From contig JAJYHH010000077.1 of NCBI GenBank assembly GCA_021784845.1, forward strand, positions 1 to 46,585: 46,585 nt of DNA, written 5' to 3'. Position 1 is the first letter of the stretch. The number at the start of each line of letters is the position of its first letter. Source of the stretch: Pseudomonadota bacterium (lineage in GTDB: Bacteria > Pseudomonadota > Gammaproteobacteria > Acidiferrobacterales > Acidiferrobacteraceae). This document shows positions 8,579 through 17,236 of this stretch, piece after piece. The notes beneath the pieces were generated by a model. The model was not told the DNA's origin. It made no database searches and saw only the letters and a program-made list of their open reading frames with translations. Position numbers and translations under genes: made by a program.

Positions 8579-9772
8579 TTACCGTGTGGCGGCGGGCCGG
8601 GTGCGCAAGCCGATCTTCAAGCCACGACGGCAATACTCGGCGGCCTTGGCCGTGTCGCCGATCTGATCCATCAAACCCACCAGCTGCGCGAAGGTTTCGC
8701 GCGTCGGCTCAAGGTGGGTGGCCCGTTCCGCGTACTCACGCGCCTTCCCGGGCAACTGCGCCGTGGCCGCGAGTTTTGCAAGCGCGACGAGGAGCGCCGG
8801 ACTGTCCGGTGCGGCGGCAAGCCAGGTTTCCGCCTGCGACAGCACCCGCAAGGAATCGTCGGAGCGCAGATCACCGTAGGCGGCAAACAGGGCTTCGTGG
8901 GGGGCGCGCTCCAGAGCGGGCGTAAGCAGAGATTCCGCGCGCTGCATTTCGCCGGCCTCGATGAATCCGCGGGCATGCAGCGCGATGATGGCCGGGTTGC
9001 GGCGCAACGATTTTGGCAAGTCGCGGAAGGCGTTCTCCCACGTTGGACCCGCACCGAGCGCAACCGTCAGCAGTTCGCGGTGTGCCTCAAGCTCCAGGGC
9101 GTCGATTTCGGCGGCATCGAGCGCCTTGTGCCGGCGCAGCTCCGGAATGATGTCGGCGATGGCGGTCCAGTCCTTCAGGCCGCGCGCCTGTTTGGCCAGC
9201 TCCTGGAGAACGGTGCGGTTGCCCGGGTGGGCGACGCGCAGGGCCCGCAGTGTCGCCAGCGACCGTTCGTATTCGCGGCCCATCGTGTACAGGCGGCTTT
9301 GCAGAAGGCCGGTGGCGAGCGCAAGCCCCCGCATCTGCTGGGCCCGGCCGAGATATTCGTCGCGCCGTTCGTGCTGATTCTGGGCCTGTGCGGCATAGGC
9401 GGCGGCCAGGTAATGCACGCCGGGAATGGTGTCGGGCTTGCGGTCGCCGATCAGTTCCTTTTCGGCGGCCGCATAATCGCCCTCGACGATCTTTATCAGG
9501 CCCTCGTGCAGCGCCTGCTGCAGCAGGCGGATCCGGCGGTCCAGACGCCACAGGCTGATCGCGCGCGGGATGTGCAGGACCCGCCGGGTGACGTGAATCA
9601 GGACATAGAGCAGCACCACGGTGGCGACGAGCAGCACGACGAAAAGCGTAAGCGGCATTTCCATGCTGTAGGGCGCGCGCTCGATCAGCACATAACCCGG
9701 GTTGTGCATGGCAAGCAAAGTCGTGCCGACCGTAAAGAGCAGCAGCACGATGACGCCGGCAAGTGTCCTCAT
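8579..9772 (-). CDS. hemY: HemY-type heme biosynthesis-associated TPR membrane protein
   Basis: Start MRTLAGVIVLLLFTVGTTLLAMHNPGYVLI; two TM helices plus TPR-like region; last gene of hemCDXY. ORF track start at 9826 is over-extended. Confidence 0.88.
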   Translation of the reverse strand: MRTLAGVIVLLLFTVGTTLLAMHNPGYVLIERAPYSMEMPLTLFVVLLVATVVLLYVLIHVTRRVLHIPRAISLWRLDRRIRLLQQALHEGLIKIVEGDYAAAEKELIGDRKPDTIPGVHYLAAAYAAQAQNQHERRDEYLGRAQQMRGLALATGLLQSRLYTMGREYERSLATLRALRVAHPGNRTVLQELAKQARGLKDWTAIADIIPELRRHKALDAAEIDALELEAHRELLTVALGAGPTWENAFRDLPKSLRRNPAIIALHARGFIEAGEMQRAESLLTPALERAPHEALFAAYGDLRSDDSLRVLSQAETWLAAAPDSPALLVALAKLAATAQLPGKAREYAERATHLEPTRETFAQLVGLMDQIGDTAKAAEYCRRGLKIGLRTRPAATR

Positions 9773-10752
9773 GAGTGGCCCCTGACCTGTCTTAGCAAGA
9801 CGAGGGCGCGATCCAGCGAGGGCCACTGGATGACCGCGGTCTTCGTGCGCAGGCCAGCCAGTTCGTTCAGAAACGCCGTGACCGACGCGTGGCTGGTGGC
9901 GAAGTATCGCCGCACCCAGCGGTCCGCCGCGTCGAGGTTGGCGCGGGCGACCGCAGGCTCGTGCTCGAGCAGGGCGAGCTCTGCGGCATAGAGCCGCAGT
10001 TTCAGGTTTTGACGCAGGAAATACTGGCGCTTTGGCGCGAGCAGGACACGTTCCTCCACCGGCTGCTTGCGTATCCGGATCAGGCGCAGCATGTCGCGGT
10101 GCAATCCTGCCCAGGCACGCGCCCAGAAGTTCTGCGGGATCCGTGCGGGTCTGGCGGCCGCAGGCGGCGCAAAGTGGGCCGGAACGTTCAGGGGCAGGCC
10201 GTCGATGGCGTGGGCCAGAGCCACGAGTTTCAGCGCCATGGATTGCGTGTGTGTATCCGACAGCGCGCGCAGCCTGACGATTTCATCGGCGATCGCCTGC
10301 CGGACCGGCAGGAGGCGGGGGTCGCGTTCGCGCGCCAGATCGTAGTCGGCCTCGCGCAAAGCGTCGAGCGCAAGCGGCACATTGTGGTCGAAATGCAGGC
10401 GGTCGCTGGCCATGAGCAGCAGATCTTCGGCCTCACGCATGCCGAAATTCTGCTGGTGCCGGCCGGCCGCGCCCAGCTGCCTCACGTCCTTGCGCAGACG
10501 CTTCACCCGTCCGTCGGCCACGGCCTGCTGCACGCCGATGGCGGTGAGGCTGCGGCCCATGTCGGTCTGGGCGCGCTCGACTGCCGCCAGTCGCCGGGTG
10601 ACGTGGGCGCCCAGGATGCCCTCCTGGAAGCGCAGCGCATACCAGAGATAACCCAGTCCGATCAGGGTGATCAGCGACAAAAGAAGGGCGAGCCCGCCCG
10701 CCGGTGAGCGCCGGGGGCGGGTGGGTGGTGGCGTTTTGGGTTCGTCTGTCAT
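9769..10752 (-). CDS. hemX: HemX-like uroporphyrinogen-III C-methyltransferase-associated protein
   Basis: 327 aa; Pro-rich cytoplasmic N-terminus, one TM, coiled-coil; position between hemD and hemY. Confidence 0.85.
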   Translation of the reverse strand: MTDEPKTPPPTRPRRSPAGGLALLLSLITLIGLGYLWYALRFQEGILGAHVTRRLAAVERAQTDMGRSLTAIGVQQAVADGRVKRLRKDVRQLGAAGRHQQNFGMREAEDLLLMASDRLHFDHNVPLALDALREADYDLARERDPRLLPVRQAIADEIVRLRALSDTHTQSMALKLVALAHAIDGLPLNVPAHFAPPAAARPARIPQNFWARAWAGLHRDMLRLIRIRKQPVEERVLLAPKRQYFLRQNLKLRLYAAELALLEHEPAVARANLDAADRWVRRYFATSHASVTAFLNELAGLRTKTAVIQWPSLDRALVLLRQVRGHS

Positions 10753-10772
10753 ATCAGCCTGTCGTAGGAAGT

Positions 10773-11558
10773 CTAGTTGTCGGGTGTCCCTTGCGCACGC
10801 CAGGTGCGCAAGGCGTCGATGAGCGCGTCGTCCGTGGCGTTGTCGGCCATCACTATGGCCCCTTCGAGGCCGAGATCGGCGGCGGCGGCGCGGATCCGTT
10901 CGCTGCTCACGACCAGCGGTGTCCGGGCGAGCCAGCGCCGGCCCACCTGTCCCAGGGCCTCATAAAGATTACGAAGCGCCTCGACGCTTGTCACGACAAC
11001 CACATCGACGCCCGTGCGCGCCCAGGTCCGCAGCAAAGTGCTCACGTCTGCGGTGGGGGGTGCGCGCCGGTAGCAGTCGGCATAGGTGACCCGTGCGCCG
11101 CGCGCCTCCAGTGTGTCCCCGAGGAGTTCACGCCCCCCTTCGCCCCGAAAAATGACGATGTTCTGGTCGTTGACCGCCTGCAAGGGGGGCATAAGAAGTA
11201 AGGACTCACTATCGAACCGGCCGGCGGGCGCCACCACGGTGTCCACACCAAAGCGCTTCAGTTCGCGTGCGCTGCCGCGGCCGATACAGGCGATGCGCAC
11301 ATGGGGCGGCCACGCTTCCCCGCGCGCGCGCCACAGCGCCATGGCCCGGTCGACGGCGTTGGGGCTTATAAAGATCGCCCAATGGAAGTCGGCCACGCGT
11401 CCGATTACGTCGAGCAGCGCCTGGCGGTCGTGGGGATCGAGGATCTCGATGGCGGCGAAATGGAGCGGCCGCGCCCCTTCCCGCGTCAGGTGTTCGAGCA
11501 GGCCGGCCGCCTGTCCGGCCGGCCGTGTCACCAGGACGCGCAGACCCTCCAGATTCAT
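10773..11558 (-). CDS. hemD: Uroporphyrinogen-III synthase
   Basis: MNLEGLRVLVTRPAGQAAGLLEHLTREG; 4-nt overlap with hemC. Confidence 0.93.
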   Translation of the reverse strand: MNLEGLRVLVTRPAGQAAGLLEHLTREGARPLHFAAIEILDPHDRQALLDVIGRVADFHWAIFISPNAVDRAMALWRARGEAWPPHVRIACIGRGSARELKRFGVDTVVAPAGRFDSESLLLMPPLQAVNDQNIVIFRGEGGRELLGDTLEARGARVTYADCYRRAPPTADVSTLLRTWARTGVDVVVVTSVEALRNLYEALGQVGRRWLARTPLVVSSERIRAAAADLGLEGAIVMADNATDDALIDALRTWRAQGTPDN

Positions 11559-12484
11559 GACAGACCGGCCCGCAAGGCGTCGATGATGCGGTCGGCGCCC
11601 TGGTCGAGCAGGTCGCGGGCCACCGCGCGGGCGAGGCTGGCGGCGGTCTTGCGGTCACCACAGCGCTCGGCATGCAGCAGGCGCCGGCCATCCGGTTCGC
11701 CGACCACCCCGCGGATGCGCAGCTCAGAACCTTTCAGCGTCGCGAACACGCCGATAGGCAGGCGGCAGCCCCCCGCCAGTACCCCGCTCACGATCCGTTC
11801 CGCCTCTATGCACGCGGCGGTGTCCGGGTGGTGGAGGGCGGCGACGCAGGCGCGGGTTGCCTCGTCATCGGCGCGGCATTCGATGCCAATGGCCCCCTGG
11901 GCGGCGGCGGGCAGGCTGATCTCCGGCTCCAGGTATGCGCTGATCCGGTCGGTGAAGCCCAGGCGCTTGAGGCCCGCGGCGGCAAGAATGAGGGCGCCGT
12001 ATTCGCCCTGATCGAACCGCGCCAGACGGCTGTTCACATTGCCGCGCAATCCCACGAGCCGCAGATCCGGGCGCACCGCCTGAATCTGCGCCCGCCGCCG
12101 CAGGCTCTCGGTGCCGACGCGCAGACCTTCCGGCAGGGCGCCCAGTGTGGCCCCCGCGCCGGCCACCAGCGCATCGCGCGGGTCTTCGCGTTCGAGGATC
12201 GCCGCGATGGTCAACCCGTCCGGCAGATCCGCGACGACATCTTTCATGGAATGAACCGCAAGGTCGATGCGTCTTTCCAGCAGACCTTGTTCCAGCTCCT
12301 TCGTGAACAGGGCTTTACCGCCGGTATCGACGAGCGGTCCGCCCAGGCGCCGGTCCCCTTCCGTGGTCATCGGCACGAGGGTGATGGTCAGATCGCGATG
12401 ATGGGCGAGCAGGCGCTCGCGCACATGGTTCGCCTGCCACAGGGCCAGGGCGCTCTTGCGGGTGCCGAGGTATAGGGTCGTCAA
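11555..12484 (-). CDS. hemC: Hydroxymethylbilane synthase (porphobilinogen deaminase)
   Basis: LYLGTRKSALALWQANHVRERL; HSMKDV; GGCRLPIGVFA containing the cofactor-binding Cys. Confidence 0.97.
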   Translation of the reverse strand: MTTLYLGTRKSALALWQANHVRERLLAHHRDLTITLVPMTTEGDRRLGGPLVDTGGKALFTKELEQGLLERRIDLAVHSMKDVVADLPDGLTIAAILEREDPRDALVAGAGATLGALPEGLRVGTESLRRRAQIQAVRPDLRLVGLRGNVNSRLARFDQGEYGALILAAAGLKRLGFTDRISAYLEPEISLPAAAQGAIGIECRADDEATRACVAALHHPDTAACIEAERIVSGVLAGGCRLPIGVFATLKGSELRIRGVVGEPDGRRLLHAERCGDRKTAASLARAVARDLLDQGADRIIDALRAGLS

Positions 12485-12499
12485 AGGGGGGCCCGGCTA

Positions 12500-13051
12500 G
12501 TGAGATTCGAGTGGCGTAATCGTAGAAGGTTGGTGGCGCTGACGCAAATGGTGGCGGGACTCGTCCTGTTTGCGTGCGCACCGCGTCTGGCGCTTGCCCT
12601 GCCAAGGGCCGTGGATCTGCGCAGCCTGGGGGCCCTGGCGCTTGCGCGCCGCACGCCGATCGTTCTCCTCTTCCGTTCCCACACATGCCGCTATTGCGCG
12701 GTGGTGGCGCATCAGTTTCTGGATCCGGCGGCCCGTGAGCCGCAGTACCGGCGCGTCCTCTTTCGCAGTGTGTACATCGACAGCAACAGGCCGCTTACGG
12801 ATTTCGCCGGGGTTCACACCACCGAGGCCCGGTTCGCGGCCCGCTACCATATCCGGCTCGTGCCCGACATCCAGTTTTACGACGGTCACGGGCGCCAGGT
12901 CGCCCATCGCCTCCTTGGCCTTTCGACGCCAGACTTTTATGCTTCCTATCTGTCGGCGGCCCTGCACAGGGCGATGCGCGCGTGTGCCCGATCGCCGGCC
13001 GGTACGCCCGGGCGACACCATTCATACACCACAAAAGGAGAAGATCGATGA
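12500..13051 (+). CDS. Exported thioredoxin-fold protein (start uncertain: GTG 12500 or ATG 12548)
   Basis: Hydrophobic N-terminus (MVAGLVLFACAPRLALA), FRSHTCRYCAVVAHQF (CxxC active-site-like), LVPDIQFYDGHGR (cis-Pro-like). Confidence 0.75.
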   Translation: MRFEWRNRRRLVALTQMVAGLVLFACAPRLALALPRAVDLRSLGALALARRTPIVLLFRSHTCRYCAVVAHQFLDPAAREPQYRRVLFRSVYIDSNRPLTDFAGVHTTEARFAARYHIRLVPDIQFYDGHGRQVAHRLLGLSTPDFYASYLSAALHRAMRACARSPAGTPGRHHSYTTKGEDR

Positions 13052-13497
13052 CAAAAGCCCTGATTCAGGCCCGCTTGCTCATGGCGGGTTGCGCGTTGAC
13101 CCTTCTGATGTTTGCCACACCGAGTTTTGCGCGGTTGGTGTCGCATGCGTTTGCCACCCATCATCTCGTCGTCCAGATCAGCAACGGGTCCGCCGCCGAA
13201 CAGACGCTGGTCTTGAACAATGTCGCAAACGTGCTGAATCATTTTGGCCCGGACAAAGTGCAGGTGGAGATCGTCGCCTTCGGTCCCGGCCTGCGGTTGC
13301 TCCTAAAGCACAACGTGAACGGGCCGCGCATCCGCAGCCTGTATGCCCAGGGTGTCGAATTTGCCGCCTGCCACAACACCATGATGAGCATGCACCTGAC
13401 CAAGGCCGATCTGAATCCGGTGGCGCACGTGGTCGTGGGCGGCGTCGTTGAAATCATGCGTCGCGAAAGCGAAGGCTGGAATTACATCCGTCCCTGA
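13048..13497 (+). CDS. Secreted DsrE-family protein (copy 1)
   Basis: SD AAGGAGAAG upstream of ATG 13048; signal peptide MTKALIQARLLMAGCALTLLMFATPSFA; DsrE-like core with GVEFAACHNTM conserved-Cys motif. Confidence 0.82.
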   Translation: MTKALIQARLLMAGCALTLLMFATPSFARLVSHAFATHHLVVQISNGSAAEQTLVLNNVANVLNHFGPDKVQVEIVAFGPGLRLLLKHNVNGPRIRSLYAQGVEFAACHNTMMSMHLTKADLNPVAHVVVGGVVEIMRRESEGWNYIRP

Positions 13498-13505
13498 GTA
13501 GGTGC

Positions 13506-13534
13506 TTGCGGGTGGGTGATGCGGTAACTATAAA
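13506..13534 (+). promoter_or_regulatory. Putative sigma-70 promoter of the porin gene
   Basis: TTGCGG (13506-13511) - 17 nt - TATAAA (13529-13534); followed by AT-rich leader and SD GAGGAGGAAGG. Confidence 0.55.
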
Positions 13535-13574
13535 GACATAACACAAAAAGGCATATTTCCGAGGAGGAAGGTTT

Positions 13575-14975
13575 ATGAAGAAGTCACTGGTGGCTGCCGC
13601 TGTCGCGGTGGCCTGCATGGGTACGGCTCATGCCACGAACTGGTTCCAGCTGCAAGGGACCGAGCCAAACGGCACGGCGCCGCTTTACAAGGTGTTTGGA
13701 TTCATTCAACCGACGTACTTCTCGACGGGGGGGTCGACGGTATCGGGTCTCGTGGGTCCGGGTGCGGCTTTTAATGGCACGGCGCCGAACTTCAATCTGG
13801 TGGCGCCCCAGCACACCTCGAGTTCGAGCTTCGAGATCATGCGCGCCCGTATCGCCGTGCGCGGTACGGTTCTGCCGATCAGCAACAAGATCGATTACTT
13901 CATCATGGCGGAGTTTGGCAATAACGGCGCCACCCAGGTGCCCGGTGGGTCGGTGGTGCGCCTGACGGATGCGTCGGTGACCTTCAACCAGATCCCGGGT
14001 GCCCGTGTCCGCGTCGGCTTGTTCAAGGCGCCTGGCGCCGAAGAAATGATGATGGGCATACCGGCGATGGACTATGTCAACTTCACCACCGTCACCCAGC
14101 AGCTCCTCTTCAATGAATTCACAAACGGCAATGTCTATACCAATGCTGCCGCCAAACTGACCGGCGGCGCCGGCGGCTACGAGGCCAATGTCGCCGAGAA
14201 CGATGTCGAACGCGACATCGGCGTGCAGGTGTTCGACTGGTTCAACAACGGCCCCTGGCAGTTTACATACGCCGGCATGGTCGGCAACGGCGCGCCCATC
14301 AATGGCACGCAGACCGCAAGCCAGCCGAGCTACTACGCGCGTGTTCAGGAATCCTACATCTTCCATCACAGCAAGGGGCCGCATCAGGCCGGTGTGACGG
14401 CCTGGCTGTGGGGCCATGTCGGCCATGGCCGGCTGAACGTCGGCAGCGCCACTAGCGCCTACACGACGCAAAACTACACCTATGAGCGTTTTGGCGGCGG
14501 CGCCCAGTTTCGCAGCAGCTTCATGACCCCGGGCGCCATGTCGGCCACCGGCGAATGGATGCGCGGCAACGGCTGGATCCTCGTGCCGGCCGCGTTTGGC
14601 CTGCCGCCGGGGGGTGCTGTGTGCGGTGCCGGTACAACGGGTAATCCCTTGTGCACGGGCTCCATCTATCCCGGCCACAACAACCAGGCCGATGGCTGGT
14701 ATCTGCAAGGCGGCGTGTTCGCGACCCGGAATGTGCAGCTCGAGGTGCGTTACGACCAGTACAACCGCCTGATCAACAGCGCGGCCAACGAGCGCATCTT
14801 CAAGACCTGGACGTTTGGCGCGCAGTACTGGTTCTCGCCGATGGCGCGCGTGACCCTGAATTACGCCGTCAACCGTCTGGTCGTGCCGTTCCCGAAGGCG
14901 GCGGGCCCGAACGCCAACCCGGTCGCCAACTCGATGGACAACGTCATCTCGCTGCAAACGACCCTGATGTTCTGA
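13575..14975 (+). CDS. Outer-membrane porin-like beta-barrel protein
   Basis: Signal peptide MKKSLVAAAVAVACMGTAHA; alternating amphipathic strands; C-terminal aromatic residue (ends SLQTTLMF); KIDYFIMAEFG and ARVRVGLFKAP typical of phosphate/polyphosphate-selective porin-like proteins. Confidence 0.85.
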   Translation: MKKSLVAAAVAVACMGTAHATNWFQLQGTEPNGTAPLYKVFGFIQPTYFSTGGSTVSGLVGPGAAFNGTAPNFNLVAPQHTSSSSFEIMRARIAVRGTVLPISNKIDYFIMAEFGNNGATQVPGGSVVRLTDASVTFNQIPGARVRVGLFKAPGAEEMMMGIPAMDYVNFTTVTQQLLFNEFTNGNVYTNAAAKLTGGAGGYEANVAENDVERDIGVQVFDWFNNGPWQFTYAGMVGNGAPINGTQTASQPSYYARVQESYIFHHSKGPHQAGVTAWLWGHVGHGRLNVGSATSAYTTQNYTYERFGGGAQFRSSFMTPGAMSATGEWMRGNGWILVPAAFGLPPGGAVCGAGTTGNPLCTGSIYPGHNNQADGWYLQGGVFATRNVQLEVRYDQYNRLINSAANERIFKTWTFGAQYWFSPMARVTLNYAVNRLVVPFPKAAGPNANPVANSMDNVISLQTTLMF

Positions 14976-14992
14976 CCTTGCAAAGGAGCACT

Positions 14993-15505
14993 ATGAGATC
15001 CAGTCACTGGTTACTGGCCGGCGCCCTGGCGGCATTCGCCTTCCAGGCGCGTGCCGCCGACGGGTTCGCGCACTGGCATACCCTGCATATTCAGGTGCCG
15101 GTGGTGCTAAAGCAGGCCAAGGTGGTTTTCAATATGGATCACCTGGCTTTCGTGCCGCACACCCGCGAACCGGTCGGTTTGTCGCAGATGCGCATGATGG
15201 TGGCGAAGTTCACGCGCGACCACACGCACTGGAAGATCGACGGCATCTTCCAGGGGGCGGCAGGTTACATGGTCCTGAACAACAAGGCCTATGACCGCTT
15301 CATGCACGTGCGCACCGGCAATCCCTATACGGGCCAGATCGAAAAACTGATCCACCAGGGGGTCGATATCGAGGCGTGTGGCGTGACGATGCGCGCCTAT
15401 CACTGGGGCAACCGGCAACTGTTACCCCATGTGAAGGTGAATGCCGGCGCGCTTGCGCGCATCATTCAGCTCGTGCAGCGCGGGTACGTGCAGATCCAAC
15501 CCTAG
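14993..15505 (+). CDS. Secreted DsrE-family protein (copy 2)
   Basis: SD AAAGGAGCA then ATG 14993; signal peptide MRSSHWLLAGALAAFAFQARAA; HQGVDIEACGVTMRAYHW conserved-Cys motif. Confidence 0.82.
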   Translation: MRSSHWLLAGALAAFAFQARAADGFAHWHTLHIQVPVVLKQAKVVFNMDHLAFVPHTREPVGLSQMRMMVAKFTRDHTHWKIDGIFQGAAGYMVLNNKAYDRFMHVRTGNPYTGQIEKLIHQGVDIEACGVTMRAYHWGNRQLLPHVKVNAGALARIIQLVQRGYVQIQP

Positions 15506-16301
15506 ACTGGAGCGCATAACGGCTCACGCCGTCTTGTGATAACGCCTGGGCGAGGCGCGGTAGGACCTCGCCCAGGCGGTTTTCCACCCCAAAGGGCGGA
15601 TTTATGATCACCACGCCCGACCCGTTCAGGCGGTTGTGGACGTCAGCCGGGAAGGTCAGCAGTTCCACCGAGAGACTCGGTCCTAGTTCCTCCAGCCCCT
15701 TGCGCAGCCGATCGGCCTCGCGCCGCTCCTTGATCGGATACCAGACCAGATAAACCCCTTGCCGGAATTTGCCGAGCGCCTGCTTGAGTCCGTCCAGGAG
15801 TTCCCGGCGTTCCCGGGCCGCCTCATAGGGCGGATCGATGAGGACCACCGCCCGCCGCTCCCGTGGCGGCAGCAGGGCATTCAGGGCCTGCCAGGCGCTG
15901 CCGAGGAAGATCTGCGTCTGGGGTGAGCGCAACACCTGTTGCAGGGCCGCATGGGCCCGCGGCGCCTGTTCGACGGCAACCAGCCGGTCGTCTGGGCGCA
16001 ACAGGCCACTGATCAGCAAAGGCGAGCCCGGATAGACCCTGAGCGCCGTGCCGTTGTGGCGCGCCACCGCTGCGAAATACGCCGCGAGTTCCGGCCAGTG
16101 CGCCCGTTGGGGCCACAGGCGCATGATGCCCTCTGTGGCCTCGGGCGTGCCCGCTATGCGGTAGAGTCCGTCGCCTGCGTGGGTGTCGAGCACAAACAAA
16201 GGCTTTGCCTTCTCCATCAGGCGCTCGAGACAAATGGTGAGGACCACGTGCTTCAAGACATCCGCCGCCGAGCCGGCGTGAAAAGCGTGTTGATAGTTCA
16301 C
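15462..16301 (-). CDS. rlmJ: 23S rRNA (adenine2030-N6)-methyltransferase
   Basis: MNYQHAFHAGSAADVLKHVVL; LIDPPYE (methyltransferase motif IV). Confidence 0.96.
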   Translation of the reverse strand: MNYQHAFHAGSAADVLKHVVLTICLERLMEKAKPLFVLDTHAGDGLYRIAGTPEATEGIMRLWPQRAHWPELAAYFAAVARHNGTALRVYPGSPLLISGLLRPDDRLVAVEQAPRAHAALQQVLRSPQTQIFLGSAWQALNALLPPRERRAVVLIDPPYEAARERRELLDGLKQALGKFRQGVYLVWYPIKERREADRLRKGLEELGPSLSVELLTFPADVHNRLNGSGVVIINPPFGVENRLGEVLPRLAQALSQDGVSRYALQSRVGSARTRAARAE

Positions 16302-16648
16302 TCGTAATCCGTGTACTTGCGGGCGCTGCCCCGAACCTTGTCTGCCGGGTACTTCAGCGCATTCTTCGCGATCTTTTCCCGCGCGGCCCGTTCGAGGTCG
16401 ATGCCGGCGCGGTCGGCGAAGCGAATCAGGTAGAGCAGCACGTCGGCCGCCTCTTCACTTACGGCCTGATGCTGCGCGCGGGACAGTTCCTGGCTCTGTT
16501 CTTCTGTCAGCCACTGCAGCTGTTCGACGAGTTCGCCCGCCTCGACCACCAGCGCCATGGCCAGATTCTTGGGCGAGTGGTACTGCTCCCAGTCCCGTTC
16601 CCGGGCAAATTCCGCCAGCTGTTGCCGCAAATCGTTCAGAACCGACAT
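16298..16648 (-). CDS. MazG-like nucleotide pyrophosphohydrolase (dCTPase/RS21-C6 type)
   Basis: 116 aa; REREW/DWEQYHSPKNLAMALVVEAGELVEQLQWL; SEEAADVLLYLIRFADRAGID. Confidence 0.93.
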   Translation of the reverse strand: MSVLNDLRQQLAEFARERDWEQYHSPKNLAMALVVEAGELVEQLQWLTEEQSQELSRAQHQAVSEEAADVLLYLIRFADRAGIDLERAAREKIAKNALKYPADKVRGSARKYTDYE

Positions 16649-16843
16649 TCCACCTCCCTTACCGTCCGCGCGGGATGCACGCCCCGCTGGACTCTATCAC
16701 ACCGGTGCCACCCCCGGAGTGGCGCCCATTTGGCGCACCCTGGTCTTTGTTGGTAGAGTGAACGGCCGTGCACGGGCCTGCAACAAACGGCACGCCGTGC
16801 GGTCTCAGCTCTGGAAACAGAGTCTATTTTCAGGAGGCTTTCC

Positions 16844-17236
16844 ATGGATTATCAGCAGGCACAAGGTCAGTTGACACAGGTTCAGCAGCAGTCGCAGCTC
16901 GTCATGCAGAAGGTCCAGGCGCTTGCCCAAAAACTGAGCGCGGCGGCGCCCGATGCCACCACCGGCCGGGAATGGGCCATGGATCTGCGCGAGATGGCGA
17001 TGGCCATCCAGGCGCAGACCCAGCAGACGACCATGCTGATCAGCCAGATGGCCGATTACATCGGGCGCCTGGAAAACGAGATGGCCACACATCCCGCTCC
17101 CACCGTCCAGCCAACCGGTTGGGCCAATCAGTCCGCAGGCGGCGGCTTCATGGGCGCGCTCACCAGCGGTCTTGGCATGGGTGCGGGTTTTGCGGTGGCC
17201 GACGACCTAGTCGGCGACCTCTTCAATCTCTTTTAA
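16844..17236 (+). CDS. Conserved small protein with coiled-coil N-terminus and Gly-rich C-terminal tail (DUF2076-like tail)
   Basis: [34 protein letters not shown]...[32 protein letters not shown]. Confidence 0.65.
   Translation: MDYQQAQGQLTQVQQQSQLVMQKVQALAQKLSAAAPDATTGREWAMDLREMAMAIQAQTQQTTMLISQMADYIGRLENEMATHPAPTVQPTGWANQSAGGGFMGALTSGLGMGAGFAVADDLVGDLFNLF

Noticed and set aside
8561-9991. 476-aa + strand ORF
   Set aside because: Antisense to hemY and part of hemX.
13584-14957. 457-aa - strand ORF fully overlapping the porin
   Set aside because: Porin on + strand has signal peptide, SD and promoter; the opposite frame has shadow-ORF composition.
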